Assembly: GCF_900105715.1 (NCBI RefSeq)
Contig: NZ_FNRY01000001.1
Coordinates: 930,001-994,000 of the forward strand
Length of the DNA: 64,000 nt
Direction: 5' to 3'
Origin: Paramicrobacterium humi
GTDB taxonomy: Bacteria; Actinomycetota; Actinomycetes; Actinomycetales; Microbacteriaceae
Positions 27,478 through 37,202 of the stretch are shown here, one piece after another. The notes under the pieces were generated by a model that had not been told where the DNA came from, made no database searches, and worked only from the letters and a program-made list of their open reading frames with translations. Position numbers and translations under genes: made by a program. How positions within the stretch are numbered: position 1 is the first letter of the stretch; every line of letters begins with the position of its first letter.

Positions 27478-28738
27478 TCTGCACGCGAGGGTCGCAGCGA
27501 TCTGGCGCATCGAGGGCGCTCGGGTCGTCGCGACCCTCGCGCGCGTCACGGGAGATGTCGGCCTCGCCGAAGATCTCGCGCAGGACGCCGTCATCGCCGC
27601 CCTCGAGCAGTGGGACGCGGACGGCGTCCCCGCGAATCCGGGTGCGTGGCTCACCGCCGTCGCCAAGCGGCGCGCGATTGACGCATGGCGGCGCCGGGAC
27701 CGGCTCGAAGAGCGTTACCGGGAGCTCGCGCGCAACCTCGAGGAGGCTCGCGATGACGAGTGGCGGCCGATCGGTGACGACGTGCTCCGGCTCGTGTTCA
27801 CCGCGTGCCACCCGGTGCTGTCACGCGAGTCGCAGGTGGCGCTGACCCTTCGAGTCGTTGGCGGTCTCACCTCGGTGGAGATCGGGCGGATGCTGCTCTC
27901 CCCGGTCGCGACGGTTCAGCAGCGCATCACCCGCGCGAAGCGCACGCTCGCCGAGGCTCACGTGCCATTCGAGACGCCGGAGCCCAACGAGTGGCCGCAG
28001 CGCCTGAGCGGCGTTCTGGGCGTGGTCTACCTCGTCTTCACCGAAGGCTACGCGGCGACGGCGGGAGACGCGTGGATGCGTCCCGATCTCGCGAACGAAG
28101 CCCTGCGGCTCGGCCGCGTGCTCGCCGGTCTGCTCCCGCGCGAGCCCGAAGTGCACGCGCTCGTTGCCCTCATGGAGTTCCAGGCCTCGCGGTTTGGTGC
28201 GCGAACGGATGCCGCCGGCAACCCGATTCTGCTCGCCGACCAGGAGCGGGGGCGCTGGGACCTGGCGCAGATTCGTCGCGGCAGCGCGTCCCTCGCTCGC
28301 GCCGACGCGCTCGGCCGCGGACGGGGCTCGTATTCGCTTCAGGCCGCGATCGCGCAGTGCCACGCTCTCGCGTCGAGCGTCGAGTCGACGGACTGGGACC
28401 GGATAGTGCTGCTCTACGAGGCACTGGGGAATCTCGCTCCCAACCCGATCGTCGATCTCAATCGCGCGGTCGCCGTGTCGATGGCGACCGGCCCCGCAAG
28501 CGCTCTGCGGATCGTCGACGAACTGGCCGCGGCAGGCGCACTGCGGGGCTCGCACCTGCTGCCGAGCGTGCGCGGCGAACTGCTCGCCCGGCTGGGCAGG
28601 CGGGAGGAGGCGCGGGTCGAGCTGATCGCCGCGGCGGAGCTGACGCAGAACGAACGCGAGAAGCATGCGCTGATCCTCAAGGCTGAAGCGCTCACACCTT
28701 TCGAGATCCAGGATCGCGGCGGGCGAACCGCTCACTGA
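27470..28738 (+). CDS. ECF42-group RNA polymerase sigma factor
   Basis: A 422-residue sigma factor, twice the size of ordinary ECF sigmas. Region 2 (about 10-80) contains GLAEDLAQDAVIAALEQW and GAWLTAVAKRRAIDAWRR; region 4 (about 110-165) contains LTSVEIGRMLLSPVATVQQR. The remaining 250 residues form the TPR-like C-terminal extension typical of ECF42, with no anti-sigma gene nearby. In this group the extension is needed for activity. It shares an operon with the DGPF gene, with overlapping reading frames. Confidence 0.92.
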   Translation: MADLHARVAAIWRIEGARVVATLARVTGDVGLAEDLAQDAVIAALEQWDADGVPANPGAWLTAVAKRRAIDAWRRRDRLEERYRELARNLEEARDDEWRPIGDDVLRLVFTACHPVLSRESQVALTLRVVGGLTSVEIGRMLLSPVATVQQRITRAKRTLAEAHVPFETPEPNEWPQRLSGVLGVVYLVFTEGYAATAGDAWMRPDLANEALRLGRVLAGLLPREPEVHALVALMEFQASRFGARTDAAGNPILLADQERGRWDLAQIRRGSASLARADALGRGRGSYSLQAAIAQCHALASSVESTDWDRIVLLYEALGNLAPNPIVDLNRAVAVSMATGPASALRIVDELAAAGALRGSHLLPSVRGELLARLGRREEARVELIAAAELTQNEREKHALILKAEALTPFEIQDRGGRTAH

Positions 28739-29022
28739 CGTATCGCGCGTGACCGGCTCGCACGGGACGTCTTTGCTGCTTCCGCCAGGCCGATGAGCAA
28801 TCCCGCCGTGACCGCGGCGGGAAACCCCAGGATCATCGCGAAGTAGAAAACGAAGATACCGCCCGAGAATCCATCGAGAGCCGCCAAGAAGACGCACGCG
28901 ATGATGGTCGCTGCACCTGCACCCCAGCAGGCTGAGACGACACGGTACGCAATGGAGCGTTGCAGGGGTCGATCCGACATGCCGATCGCCCCGAATGCGC
29001 CAAGGATTGCCACAGCGCCCAC
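28732..29022 (-). CDS. Small membrane protein, unknown function
   Basis: About 96 residues from GTG at 29022, with hydrophobic segments near 2-14, 26-47 and 50-78 and a basic C-terminal tail (KTSRASRSRAIRQ). A stop codon in frame not far upstream excludes a much longer N-terminus. Its last bases overlap the sigma gene's end on the opposite strand. The start is uncertain (ATG at 28980 also possible). No family recognised. Confidence 0.45.
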   Translation of the reverse strand: MGAVAILGAFGAIGMSDRPLQRSIAYRVVSACWGAGAATIIACVFLAALDGFSGGIFVFYFAMILGFPAAVTAGLLIGLAEAAKTSRASRSRAIRQ

Positions 29023-29122
29023 CGCGAGTCCCAGCGTCCCCCACGCGTGAATGCCGCACGCACGCCTCCCTCGACGCGCATCACTCTACTGGTGGCAAGG
29101 CCCCTCTGCCTCGGTGCGCGAC

Positions 29123-29662
29123 TCAGCTGTTCAGCGCTCGGATGCGCGAGGTGAGAAGCGATGCGAACCAGCACCACGCGGCGTACGGAACGAGCAGCAG
29201 ACCGAGGCCCTTGTTCACCCGGCCCGCGCGGCGCGCGAGGTCTGTGCTGCTGACCGCCAAGCCACTCGCCGTGACGCGAGCGAGGTCGAGGTCGTGCATG
29301 CGGAAGAAGGTCCACGACCAGCCGGCGTTGAGCGCGAGGTTCGCGAGCAGAGCGCGGCGGTAGCCGCGCGCCGGGTTGTCCGGGGCGACGGCTTCGGCGG
29401 CCTCCCCTCCCCCTGCCGCTGTGACAAGTCGAGTGCGAGCCGCGCGCCGTTTTGCGCCGACGCTGAGCACGCCCGCCGACGCGAGCGCGATGCTCGCGTA
29501 TAGCGCCGGCCACACGATCGGGAACACGCTGCGGCTCGGCTGGAAGTCGGGCTTGCGCAGTTTGCGGTACCAGCGGCTGTCGACGTCTTGCGTGGCGATC
29601 GACCCCACGGCCGCGGTGGCGGTGACGAGAGCGCCCGTTGTGAGGAGCTTCCTTGCGAACAT
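29123..29662 (-). CDS. tspO: TspO/MBR family protein
   Basis: A 179-residue five-helix membrane protein of the translocator-protein family, which binds porphyrins and related ligands. Motifs are WYRKLRKPDFQPS with VFPIVWPALYASIALA, and LALNAGWSWTFFRMHDLDLA. A 35-residue charged insert between helices 2 and 3 (about 74-106) is unusual; the family has a short loop there. The start is the ATG at 29662. It is divergent from a TetR gene whose promoter carries two palindromes, so it may be a target. Confidence 0.85.
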   Translation of the reverse strand: MFARKLLTTGALVTATAAVGSIATQDVDSRWYRKLRKPDFQPSRSVFPIVWPALYASIALASAGVLSVGAKRRAARTRLVTAAGGGEAAEAVAPDNPARGYRRALLANLALNAGWSWTFFRMHDLDLARVTASGLAVSSTDLARRAGRVNKGLGLLLVPYAAWCWFASLLTSRIRALNS

Positions 29663-29751
29663 GCATCTTCTCCTTCGAGAGTTGCTCGCCATGCTACGTC
29701 GACTGCCCCGTGGTGAACAGGGGGTGGCGGATCGCGCCACGACGGTGAAGG

Positions 29752-29808
29752 TTGCGGATGCGCCTTCCCGCGCGCTACAGTACTGAACATGTTCAGTGAA
29801 CGCGTTCA
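29752..29808 (+). promoter_or_regulatory. Leaderless promoter with operators over the start codon
   Basis: TTGCGG (29752) and TACAGT (29776) are 18 bases apart; the ATG at 29789 lies 7 bases after the -10, so the transcript probably begins at the start codon. Two perfect palindromes overlap here: ACTGAACATGTTCAGT (29782-29797) and TGAACGCGTTCA (29797-29808). The first contains the ATG. These are likely operators for the TetR protein itself. Confidence 0.72.
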
Positions 29809-30388
29809 GTCTCGGAGTGACCGTCGGAACGAGACCCGCCTGCACGTCATTTCGGTGGCTGAGCGGCTCTTCCGGGAGCAGGGTTTCTCGGCAACCTCTA
29901 TCAGGCAGATCGCAATCGAGGCGGGAGTCAGCACGGGCACCGTGATGGCCGCCGGCGACAAGGGCGCACTGCTCGTCGCCGTGTTCGAATCCGCGGTTGC
30001 CACCATGCAGCGCGAGCAGCGTCGTCCTGTGACAGCGCCAGATGGCGATGCGGGAGAACGCATCCTGGCGCTGCTTCAGCCGTTCCTCGAGCTGTTCTCG
30101 AGTGACGAGAAGCTCTCGCGAGAGTATGCGGCACTGCTGGTGCGCGGCTCCCACGACTCCGTCATCTTCACGCGTCTGGCCGACGAGCTGCTCCAGTCGC
30201 TCACGCACGAATTCACCCGGTCGGGGCTGTCGCCGGAGCGTGCGGCAGCGGCATCCCGAACCGTCTATTTCGCCTACCTCGGAATCCTCTTCGCGTGGGC
30301 GGGCAGCGGCTCAGACCTCCCCGCGGCGCTGCGCGAGCTGAGATCCATCGTCGCGGTCATCTCGTCCAGCCCAGATTCGGAGTCGTGA
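29789..30388 (+). CDS. TetR family repressor, probably autoregulated
   Basis: A 199-residue regulator. The DNA-binding helix pair is FSATSIRQIAIEAGVSTGT (about 31-50). The C-terminal domain is helical and not assigned to a ligand class. The gene begins within its own operator-like palindromes and seems leaderless. The next gene (DoxX-like) starts at its stop, so both form an operon. TspO is divergent and may also be controlled. Confidence 0.88.
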   Translation: MFSERVQSRSDRRNETRLHVISVAERLFREQGFSATSIRQIAIEAGVSTGTVMAAGDKGALLVAVFESAVATMQREQRRPVTAPDGDAGERILALLQPFLELFSSDEKLSREYAALLVRGSHDSVIFTRLADELLQSLTHEFTRSGLSPERAAAASRTVYFAYLGILFAWAGSGSDLPAALRELRSIVAVISSSPDSES

Positions 30389-30747
30389 TGATTCTCCTGC
30401 CCGGTCCCTGGTGGCCGACCGTCGTTCTCGCCCTGATCATCTTCAGCGACGCGATTCTGACCGCGTTGCCGCCGCGCTTCGTTCGCGATTGCCTCACCGG
30501 CGTGCGCTTCCCGCGCGAGTGGTGGTGGACCCTCGTAGTCGTCAAGCTTCTGGCAGCTGCGGGTCTCCTCCTCGGCCTCGCGGTGCCCGGGGTCGCATTC
30601 GCCGCAAACGCCGGCGTCGTCGCGTACTTCGCCGTCGCCGGCTACGCGCACATCCGCGTTCGCTTCATGCGCAGCGAGTTCTGGGTCAACTGCCTCGGCA
30701 TGCTCGCGCTGTCACTCGCCGTACTTCTGGTCTCCTACCTCGGCTGA
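30388..30747 (+). CDS. DoxX-like membrane protein
   Basis: A 119-residue protein with four hydrophobic segments (about 8-25, 48-67, 70-85 and 100-118), resembling DoxX-like small membrane proteins. The motif after the second helix and a His in AVAGYAHIRVRF fit loosely. It may start at 30388 (ATG) or 30385 (GTG); both overlap the TetR stop. It is probably under the upstream TetR. Biochemical role unknown. Confidence 0.7.
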   Translation: MILLPGPWWPTVVLALIIFSDAILTALPPRFVRDCLTGVRFPREWWWTLVVVKLLAAAGLLLGLAVPGVAFAANAGVVAYFAVAGYAHIRVRFMRSEFWVNCLGMLALSLAVLLVSYLG

Positions 30748-30761
30748 GGCATCGCCGCCGG

Positions 30762-31850
<1,089 letters not shown>

Positions 31851-31882
31851 TCACGGATCTTCCATGTACTGGCAGGGCACCC

Positions 31883-32761
31883 TCAGCGAGCCTCGGCCTC
31901 GTCGGCGACGCTCCTCGTCTTGTCGACGGCAAGGCTGCCGAGGATGGCAAGACGCTCCTCCGTCGCGCTTCCCGGCTCCGCGGTATAGGCGAACATGGAC
32001 CATTCGGGGTCGGCGGGCAGCTCCACCGCCTCATAGGCGAGTTCGAGGTCGCCGACCTCGGGGTGCCGAATGCGCTTGATGCCCGTTCGATGGTGGCGCA
32101 CATTGTGCGCGGCCCAGCGCTCTCTGAAGAAGTCGCTTCGGGTCACGAGTTCGCCGATGAGGTCGGTGAGGCCTCGATCGCGGGGGTTCTGCCCCGCATA
32201 GCTTCGCAGGGTCGCGACAAGGTCGTCCGCGGACGGCTCCCACGCCGGGAAGAACGAGTGAGCGGCGGGATTGAGAAACATGAACCGTGCGGTGTTCGCC
32301 TGGTTCACCGGGTCATCGAGGATCGGCGCATACAGTGCGCGACCGAGAGGGTTGGCGGCGACGAAGGTCATGCGTCGGTCGCGCACCCAGACGGGGGCCC
32401 CGGTGACGGCGTCCAAGAACCGCTGCAGGGTCGGGCGAACCGCCTGCTCCGCGGGGCGCTTGCGGGAGCGGACGGGCTGCGGTCCCGCGGACCGCGCCAG
32501 GTCGATCAGGTGGTCGACTTCGGCGTCGTCGAGCCGGAGGGCACGGGCGACGCTGTCGAGCACCTCGGCGGAGACGCCCCCGAGGTTGCCGCGTTCCATC
32601 CTCGCGTAGTACTCGACGCTCACGCCGGCGAGCAGCGCAACTTCCTCCCGGCGCAACCCGGTGACCCGCCGTCGCGTGCCACCAAGAATTCCCGCTTGCT
32701 CCGGCGTGATCCGGCCCCGACGTGTGCGCAGAAACTCCGAGATCTCGACTCGCTGGTCCAT
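31883..32761 (-). CDS. XRE-family regulator with MmyB-like ligand domain
   Basis: A 292-residue regulator of the same family as the one at 15175. The HTH region has the signature GLRREEVALLAGVSVEYYARMERG near residues 36-60, and the C-terminal domain has FVAANPLGRALYAP and related text. It precedes the aldo/keto reductase on the same strand, and regulators of this family often control such a reductase. ATG at 32761 is preferred over one 9 codons upstream. Confidence 0.88.
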   Translation of the reverse strand: MDQRVEISEFLRTRRGRITPEQAGILGGTRRRVTGLRREEVALLAGVSVEYYARMERGNLGGVSAEVLDSVARALRLDDAEVDHLIDLARSAGPQPVRSRKRPAEQAVRPTLQRFLDAVTGAPVWVRDRRMTFVAANPLGRALYAPILDDPVNQANTARFMFLNPAAHSFFPAWEPSADDLVATLRSYAGQNPRDRGLTDLIGELVTRSDFFRERWAAHNVRHHRTGIKRIRHPEVGDLELAYEAVELPADPEWSMFAYTAEPGSATEERLAILGSLAVDKTRSVADEAEAR

Positions 32762-32842
32762 GACTCCTACGGTAGATCTCCGCGCCACGGTATGGGAGGC
32801 ACCATCAGTACACCGTTGCGCACCTCTTCCCTACCGACTGTG

Positions 32843-32856
32843 AACGATATATCGTT
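32843..32856. promoter_or_regulatory. PadR-type palindrome before PadR gene
   Basis: AACGATATATCGTT is a perfect 14-base palindrome 24 bases upstream of the PadR start. PadR operators are often AT-cored and overlap the promoter of their own gene. No other gene start is close on the opposite strand except the XRE regulator at 32761. Confidence 0.72.
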
Positions 32857-32880
32857 AACCACCACTTCGAGGAGGCCACA

Positions 32881-33432
32881 GTGAACAACTCATTCAACTC
32901 ACACATGTTCGGGGCTGCGGGAGGTCCCGCGTCCGCGATCGTCGATGCGATGGATCAGCTTCGCAAGTCCTTCGAGCAGCACGCCGGCCCCTCACGCATG
33001 GCACGCGGCGATGTGCGCGCCGCCGTGCTGGCGCTGCTCGCGATCGAGCCGATGCACGGCTACCAGATCATGCACGAGATCGAAGAGCGCAGCGGCGGCG
33101 CATGGAAGCCAAGCGCCGGCTCGGTGTACCCGACTCTCCAACAGCTCTCCGACGAGGGACTCATCACGGCGGAAGAGCTGAACGGCCGCAAGACCTACTC
33201 GCTCACGGATACCGGTCGCGAAGCGGCGGACTCGGCCGACGCCCCGGCGCCGTGGGAGGCGAAAGGCGCACGGAACGGCTCCCGTCACGCTGCGCTCACG
33301 AAGGCCGGCATCGACCTCGCGAGCGCGACGGCGCAGGTTGCCCGGACGGGCACCCCCGAACAGGCGCAGCAGGCCGTCGCCATCCTCGACGACGCGCGTC
33401 GTAAGCTGTACTCGATCCTTGCGGAGGGCTGA
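32881..33432 (+). CDS. PadR family transcriptional regulator
   Basis: A 183-residue protein. An N-terminal tail of about 40 residues precedes the winged helix (about 42-120), with the family motif MHGYQIMHEIEERSGGAWKPS and SAGSVYPTLQQLSDEGLI. The C-terminal helix is the dimerisation arm. GTG at 32881 is 5 bases after GAGGAGG. It carries its own palindrome upstream. The ABC1 kinase gene follows after 90 bases; control of it is possible but not shown. Confidence 0.92.
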   Translation: MNNSFNSHMFGAAGGPASAIVDAMDQLRKSFEQHAGPSRMARGDVRAAVLALLAIEPMHGYQIMHEIEERSGGAWKPSAGSVYPTLQQLSDEGLITAEELNGRKTYSLTDTGREAADSADAPAPWEAKGARNGSRHAALTKAGIDLASATAQVARTGTPEQAQQAVAILDDARRKLYSILAEG

Positions 33433-33522
33433 CGATCTGAACGCGGTGGCGTGGCGGGGCTTCTCGCCTCACGTCGCTCGGTAAACCACAGGCCCGGCCT
33501 GGGCCGGTGAGAGGATGACGCG

Positions 33523-35217
33523 ATGACGGACGGCGTCTACCGCGCCCGCTACCGCCGCATTCTGCGCTTTGCCGCACGGCAGCTCGTGCAGATCTGGTGG
33601 TACGAGCTGTTCCTCCCGCGGGTCGGCCTCGAGGCGCTCGCGGAGCGTTCCCGCAAGGCGCGCACGCGGCGTCTCGCCCGACGGTTCCGCACGCTCGCCA
33701 TCGAGCTCGGCGGCCTCATGATCAAGGTCGGCCAATTCCTCTCCTCGCGCATGGACGTCCTCCCGCCCGAGGTCACGGCGGAACTCGCCGATCTGCAGGA
33801 TGAAGTGCCCGCGGTGCCGTTTCACGCGATCAAGAAGCTCGCCGAAGCCGAACTCGGTGTGCCGCTCGAACGGGCCTATGCCTGGTTCGATGAAACGCCC
33901 ATCGCGGCGGCATCCCTCGGGCAGGCGCACCGAGCCCGTCTCTCGGAACTCCAGGCGGCCGACGCCGGGTTCAGCGAGGTCGTCGTCAAAGTGCAGCGCC
34001 CTGGCATCGACAAGATCATCGCCGTTGATCTCGCGGCGCTTCGCCGCACGGCGGGATGGCTGCGCAAGGTGCGCATCGTCTCGGAGCGCGTCGACGTCCG
34101 CGCTCTCGTCGAGGAGTTCGCGCAGACGAGCCTCGAAGAGGTCGACTACCTCCACGAGGCGGCGAGCGCCGAGCGGTTCGCCGAGAACTTCGCCGGCGAC
34201 TCGCGCGTCAACGTTCCCGAGGTCGCTTGGGAACGCACGACAAGACGCGTTCTCACCCTGTCGAACGTCGCCGCGATAAAGATCAACGACACGGCAGCCC
34301 TGCGCGCGGCCGGAATCGACCCGGCAGACGTCGCCGACGGCTTCGCCGATGTCATGTTCGAGCAGGTCTTCACCCACGGCTTCTTCCATGCCGACCCTCA
34401 TCCGGGCAACATCTTCGTCACGCCGATCGCCGGCCGAACGGAAGGCGGGCGCCCCGCGTGGCGGCTGACCTTCATCGATTTCGGCATGATGGGCGAGGTT
34501 CCCGACGGCATCAGGGGCGGTCTTCGCGCGCTCGTCATCGCGGTCGCCGCGCGCGACGGGCACAAGCTCGTCCAGGCCGCCCAAGAGATCGGCATGCTGC
34601 TGCCGGCAGCCAACACGGCGGAGTTCGAGCGCGCGCTGACCCAGTTGTTCGCACGCTTCGGCGGGATGGGCTTCGTGGAGCTCAGCCACATCGATCCGCG
34701 CGAGTTCCGCGACTTCGCGAGCGAGTTCGGCGACACGATCCGCTCCCTGCCGTTCCAGCTTCCCGAGAAGCTTCTGCTGCTCTTCCGCGCCGTGTCGCTC
34801 ACCTCCGGAATGTGCAGCGGCCTCAATCCCGCCTTCAACGTGTGGGACGCCGTCGAACCCTACGCGAACCAGCTCCTGCGCGATGAGGCTCGCAGCACCG
34901 TGAAGGAGGTCGCTCAGCAGGCCTGGACGACCGTCGGCGTCACCGCGCGCCTGCCCCAGCGCATCGACGCCGTCATCACGACGATCGAGCAGGGCGAGAT
35001 CACCTTCGACACCTCGCGCCTCGAACGTCGCCTGAATCGGCTCGAGCGCATCGGCCTCCGCGCCGTCTCCGCGCTCCTGTTCGCCGGGCTCTTGATCGGT
35101 GGAGCGCTGCTTCTGCCCTTCAACACACCGGTCGCGATCGTTCTCATGGTCGTGTCCGTCATTCCGCTCGTGCACGTGCTGCTCACCGGCTTCCTCGAAC
35201 GCCGCGGGCCGCAGTGA
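33523..35217 (+). CDS. ABC1/UbiB family atypical kinase-like protein
   Basis: A 564-residue protein of the ABC1/ADCK/UbiB family. The hallmark motifs are KVGQFLSSR (KxGQ, about 67-75), AAASLGQAH with the A-rich loop, VVVKVQRP with the nucleotide-binding Lys, HADPHPGN as catalytic loop and FIDFGMMG as metal loop. Two hydrophobic segments close the C-terminus. Family members support quinone or lipid metabolism with ATPase activity; bacterial members without ubiquinone synthesis are of unknown role, probably in menaquinone or lipid homeostasis. It follows the PadR gene on the same strand. Confidence 0.92.
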   Translation: MTDGVYRARYRRILRFAARQLVQIWWYELFLPRVGLEALAERSRKARTRRLARRFRTLAIELGGLMIKVGQFLSSRMDVLPPEVTAELADLQDEVPAVPFHAIKKLAEAELGVPLERAYAWFDETPIAAASLGQAHRARLSELQAADAGFSEVVVKVQRPGIDKIIAVDLAALRRTAGWLRKVRIVSERVDVRALVEEFAQTSLEEVDYLHEAASAERFAENFAGDSRVNVPEVAWERTTRRVLTLSNVAAIKINDTAALRAAGIDPADVADGFADVMFEQVFTHGFFHADPHPGNIFVTPIAGRTEGGRPAWRLTFIDFGMMGEVPDGIRGGLRALVIAVAARDGHKLVQAAQEIGMLLPAANTAEFERALTQLFARFGGMGFVELSHIDPREFRDFASEFGDTIRSLPFQLPEKLLLLFRAVSLTSGMCSGLNPAFNVWDAVEPYANQLLRDEARSTVKEVAQQAWTTVGVTARLPQRIDAVITTIEQGEITFDTSRLERRLNRLERIGLRAVSALLFAGLLIGGALLLPFNTPVAIVLMVVSVIPLVHVLLTGFLERRGPQ

Positions 35218-35288
35218 CGCTTGGCCGGGTTGCCGACCCACGCGGTACAGTCGGGAAGTGTCGGCTTCAGAACAGAACGGAGGGCGCC

Positions 35289-36011
35289 GTGTGCACGGTC
35301 TTCATTCGGGTTCCGGATGCCGCTGACGCTCCCATCCGCCTGCTCGCCGTGCGCGATGAGGATCCGGCACGCGCGTGGAATCCGCTCGGCGCGTGGTGGC
35401 CCGACACCCTTCCCGGCGTGCTTGGCGTGCGCGACGTCCGCGCTGGCGGAGCCTGGCTCGCCGCCGACCCGGCGCGGTCTCGGCTCGCCGTGCTGCTGAA
35501 CCGCGCCGACGTGCTCAGGCGCCCCGACTCCGAGCTCGTCTCGCGCGGCGCCATCGTCCTCGACTCCGTCGCCGGCCGCTCCCCTGCCGAAGAGCCGCCG
35601 GCCCACGGGTTCAACCTCGTCGAGATCGACGCGCACGGCGCGCGAGTGATCACGTGGAACGGCGTGGAGCTCACGACGACGCCCCTCGAACCCGGCTCGC
35701 ACATGATCGCGCACGACGGCCTGGACGACCCGGCGACGCCGCGCATCGCCCGGTGGCTTGACGAATTCCGCGACACGGGCGTTGCCGACGGCGAGCGCTG
35801 GTGGGAGCCGTGGCTGCAGCTCGTCGCTCGGTCCGCGGCACTCGATCCCACCGACGACGACGCGATCATCCGCGACAACCGCGCCCACGGCTTCCCGACC
35901 CTGTCGCTTCTCGCGTGCACCGCCTCGGTTTCGTCCGAGGGCGTCGACCTGACCTACGGTGAGCTGACCGAGCCCGGCCATTGGGGCGGTCTCGAGTTCG
36001 CGCCCGCCTAA
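35289..36011 (+). CDS. NRDE/TANGO2-like protein
   Basis: A 240-residue protein of the NRDE family. It begins VCTVFIRVPD, where the conserved Cys is exposed after removal of the start residue; it continues LLAVRDEDPARAWNPLGAWW, matching the NRDE signature (N-R-D-E replaced by V-R-D-E here). Eukaryotic TANGO2 is linked to haem and coenzyme A metabolism, and bacterial function is uncertain. The start is GTG at 35289 with ACGGAGG upstream. Confidence 0.8.
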   Translation: MCTVFIRVPDAADAPIRLLAVRDEDPARAWNPLGAWWPDTLPGVLGVRDVRAGGAWLAADPARSRLAVLLNRADVLRRPDSELVSRGAIVLDSVAGRSPAEEPPAHGFNLVEIDAHGARVITWNGVELTTTPLEPGSHMIAHDGLDDPATPRIARWLDEFRDTGVADGERWWEPWLQLVARSAALDPTDDDAIIRDNRAHGFPTLSLLACTASVSSEGVDLTYGELTEPGHWGGLEFAPA

Positions 36012-36037
36012 GCGTGACTCCGCCCGACCGCACGGGA

Positions 36038-36301
36038 TCAGCGGTCAGGGTCGACGTCGAGCCCCACTTCGATCTCGTCACCCGCACCACGACCCGTCTT
36101 CTTCCGCGTGTCGGCATTGAACGAGACGAGGTAGCGACCGCCCATCACGCCGATGGTCTTCTTGTACGCGTAGCCGCCGTCGATGGTGACGATGACGGGA
36201 ACGCGCTTGCCTCGATCGAAGCTCTGCACAACCTCCTCGGGAACGACGATTCCCACGTTGTTGCCGCCGGTCGATTCGAGAACAGTGCGGAAGACTGCCA
36301 T
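36038..36301 (-). CDS. DUF1905 domain protein
   Basis: An 87-residue protein of the DUF1905 family: VPEEVVQSFDRGKRVPVIVTIDGGYAYKKTIGVM is the continuous family core, here split by text as VVPEEVVQSF and VPVIVTIDGG. It has a small beta-barrel fold, and its function is unknown. ATG at 36301 follows AAGGAG. It converges with the gene before and is divergent from the epimerase at 36392. Confidence 0.85.
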   Translation of the reverse strand: MAVFRTVLESTGGNNVGIVVPEEVVQSFDRGKRVPVIVTIDGGYAYKKTIGVMGGRYLVSFNADTRKKTGRGAGDEIEVGLDVDPDR

Positions 36302-36391
36302 GACAGCTCCTTGGTTTCGTCCGGTGCCCATTCTCGAGCCACCGCCCGGCCGTGTGCAAGACTCTGAAGCCAACGACAGGTGGGGGCGCGG

Positions 36392-37171
36392 ATGGACAGA
36401 ATCGCGATCACCGGCGCGGCGGGGAGAATCGGCGCCACTGTGCTGCCGCTGCTGCGCCGACCAGAACGGGAGTTCGTGCTCATCGATTCGAAACGCGTCA
36501 GCTCAGCGGCATCCGATGATGTCGTCATCGAGCTGGACATTCTCGATCGTGACGCGCTGCGCGAGGCGTTCCGCGGCGCGGACACGGTCATCCACTTGGC
36601 CGGCATCCCGAGCGAGACGGCGTGGGAGGACCTGCTGCAGACGAACATCGACGGGACGCAGGCTGTGCTCGAGGCGGCGAAGGACGCGCGCGTCGGGAGC
36701 ATCATGCTCGCGAGTTCCATTCACGCTGTCGGAATGTCGACGATGGAAGACGCGCGTCGCACCGGCACGCTCATTCCGCGTCCCGAGGGGTTCTACGGGG
36801 TATCGAAGGCCGCGATGGAAGCCCTCGGCAGCATGTACGCCGACCGGTATGGGATGACCGTCGTCTCCGCGCGCATCTGCGCATTCTCCGACGACCCCGA
36901 ATCCGGACTGGGGCCGCAAACCTGGTTCGCTCCAGCCGACGCGGCCCGCCTCATCGAGGCCGTCCACGCTCTCGACCGACCAGGACATCACATCGTCTGG
37001 GGCGTCTCGGCTACGGGAGCCGACGCCCTCGAGGTGGCCGAGGGGCAGGGAATCGGCTTCCACCCCGCAGAGCGCGCAGCCGTCTCTGCATCCAGCGCCT
37101 TGGCGCCCGACACTCGCCTCGCCGGCCCCGCCGCCGAGGCGCGCAATATGCCCGGCGAGCACTGGAGCTAG
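36392..37171 (+). CDS. NAD-dependent epimerase/dehydratase, uronate dehydrogenase-like
   Basis: A 259-residue short SDR with an N-terminal MDRIAITGAAGRIGATVL Rossmann motif, the VIHLAGIPSE strand, and the catalytic FYGVSKAAMEAL (Tyr-x3-Lys). Length and the segments SSIHAVGMS and ARICAF recall uronate dehydrogenase (Udh), which oxidises glucuronate or galacturonate. Neighbours give no support for sugar-acid use, so substrate remains open. The ATG at 36392 is preferred over one 4 codons upstream. Confidence 0.83.
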   Translation: MDRIAITGAAGRIGATVLPLLRRPEREFVLIDSKRVSSAASDDVVIELDILDRDALREAFRGADTVIHLAGIPSETAWEDLLQTNIDGTQAVLEAAKDARVGSIMLASSIHAVGMSTMEDARRTGTLIPRPEGFYGVSKAAMEALGSMYADRYGMTVVSARICAFSDDPESGLGPQTWFAPADAARLIEAVHALDRPGHHIVWGVSATGADALEVAEGQGIGFHPAERAAVSASSALAPDTRLAGPAAEARNMPGEHWS

Positions 37172-37202
37172 CGGCAGCGCGCACGCTGCCGCCGCGTCAT
37201 CG

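Noticed and set aside
33469-35241. Open frame of 590 codons on the minus strand
   Set aside because: Antisense to the ABC1 kinase-like gene, whose motifs are complete.
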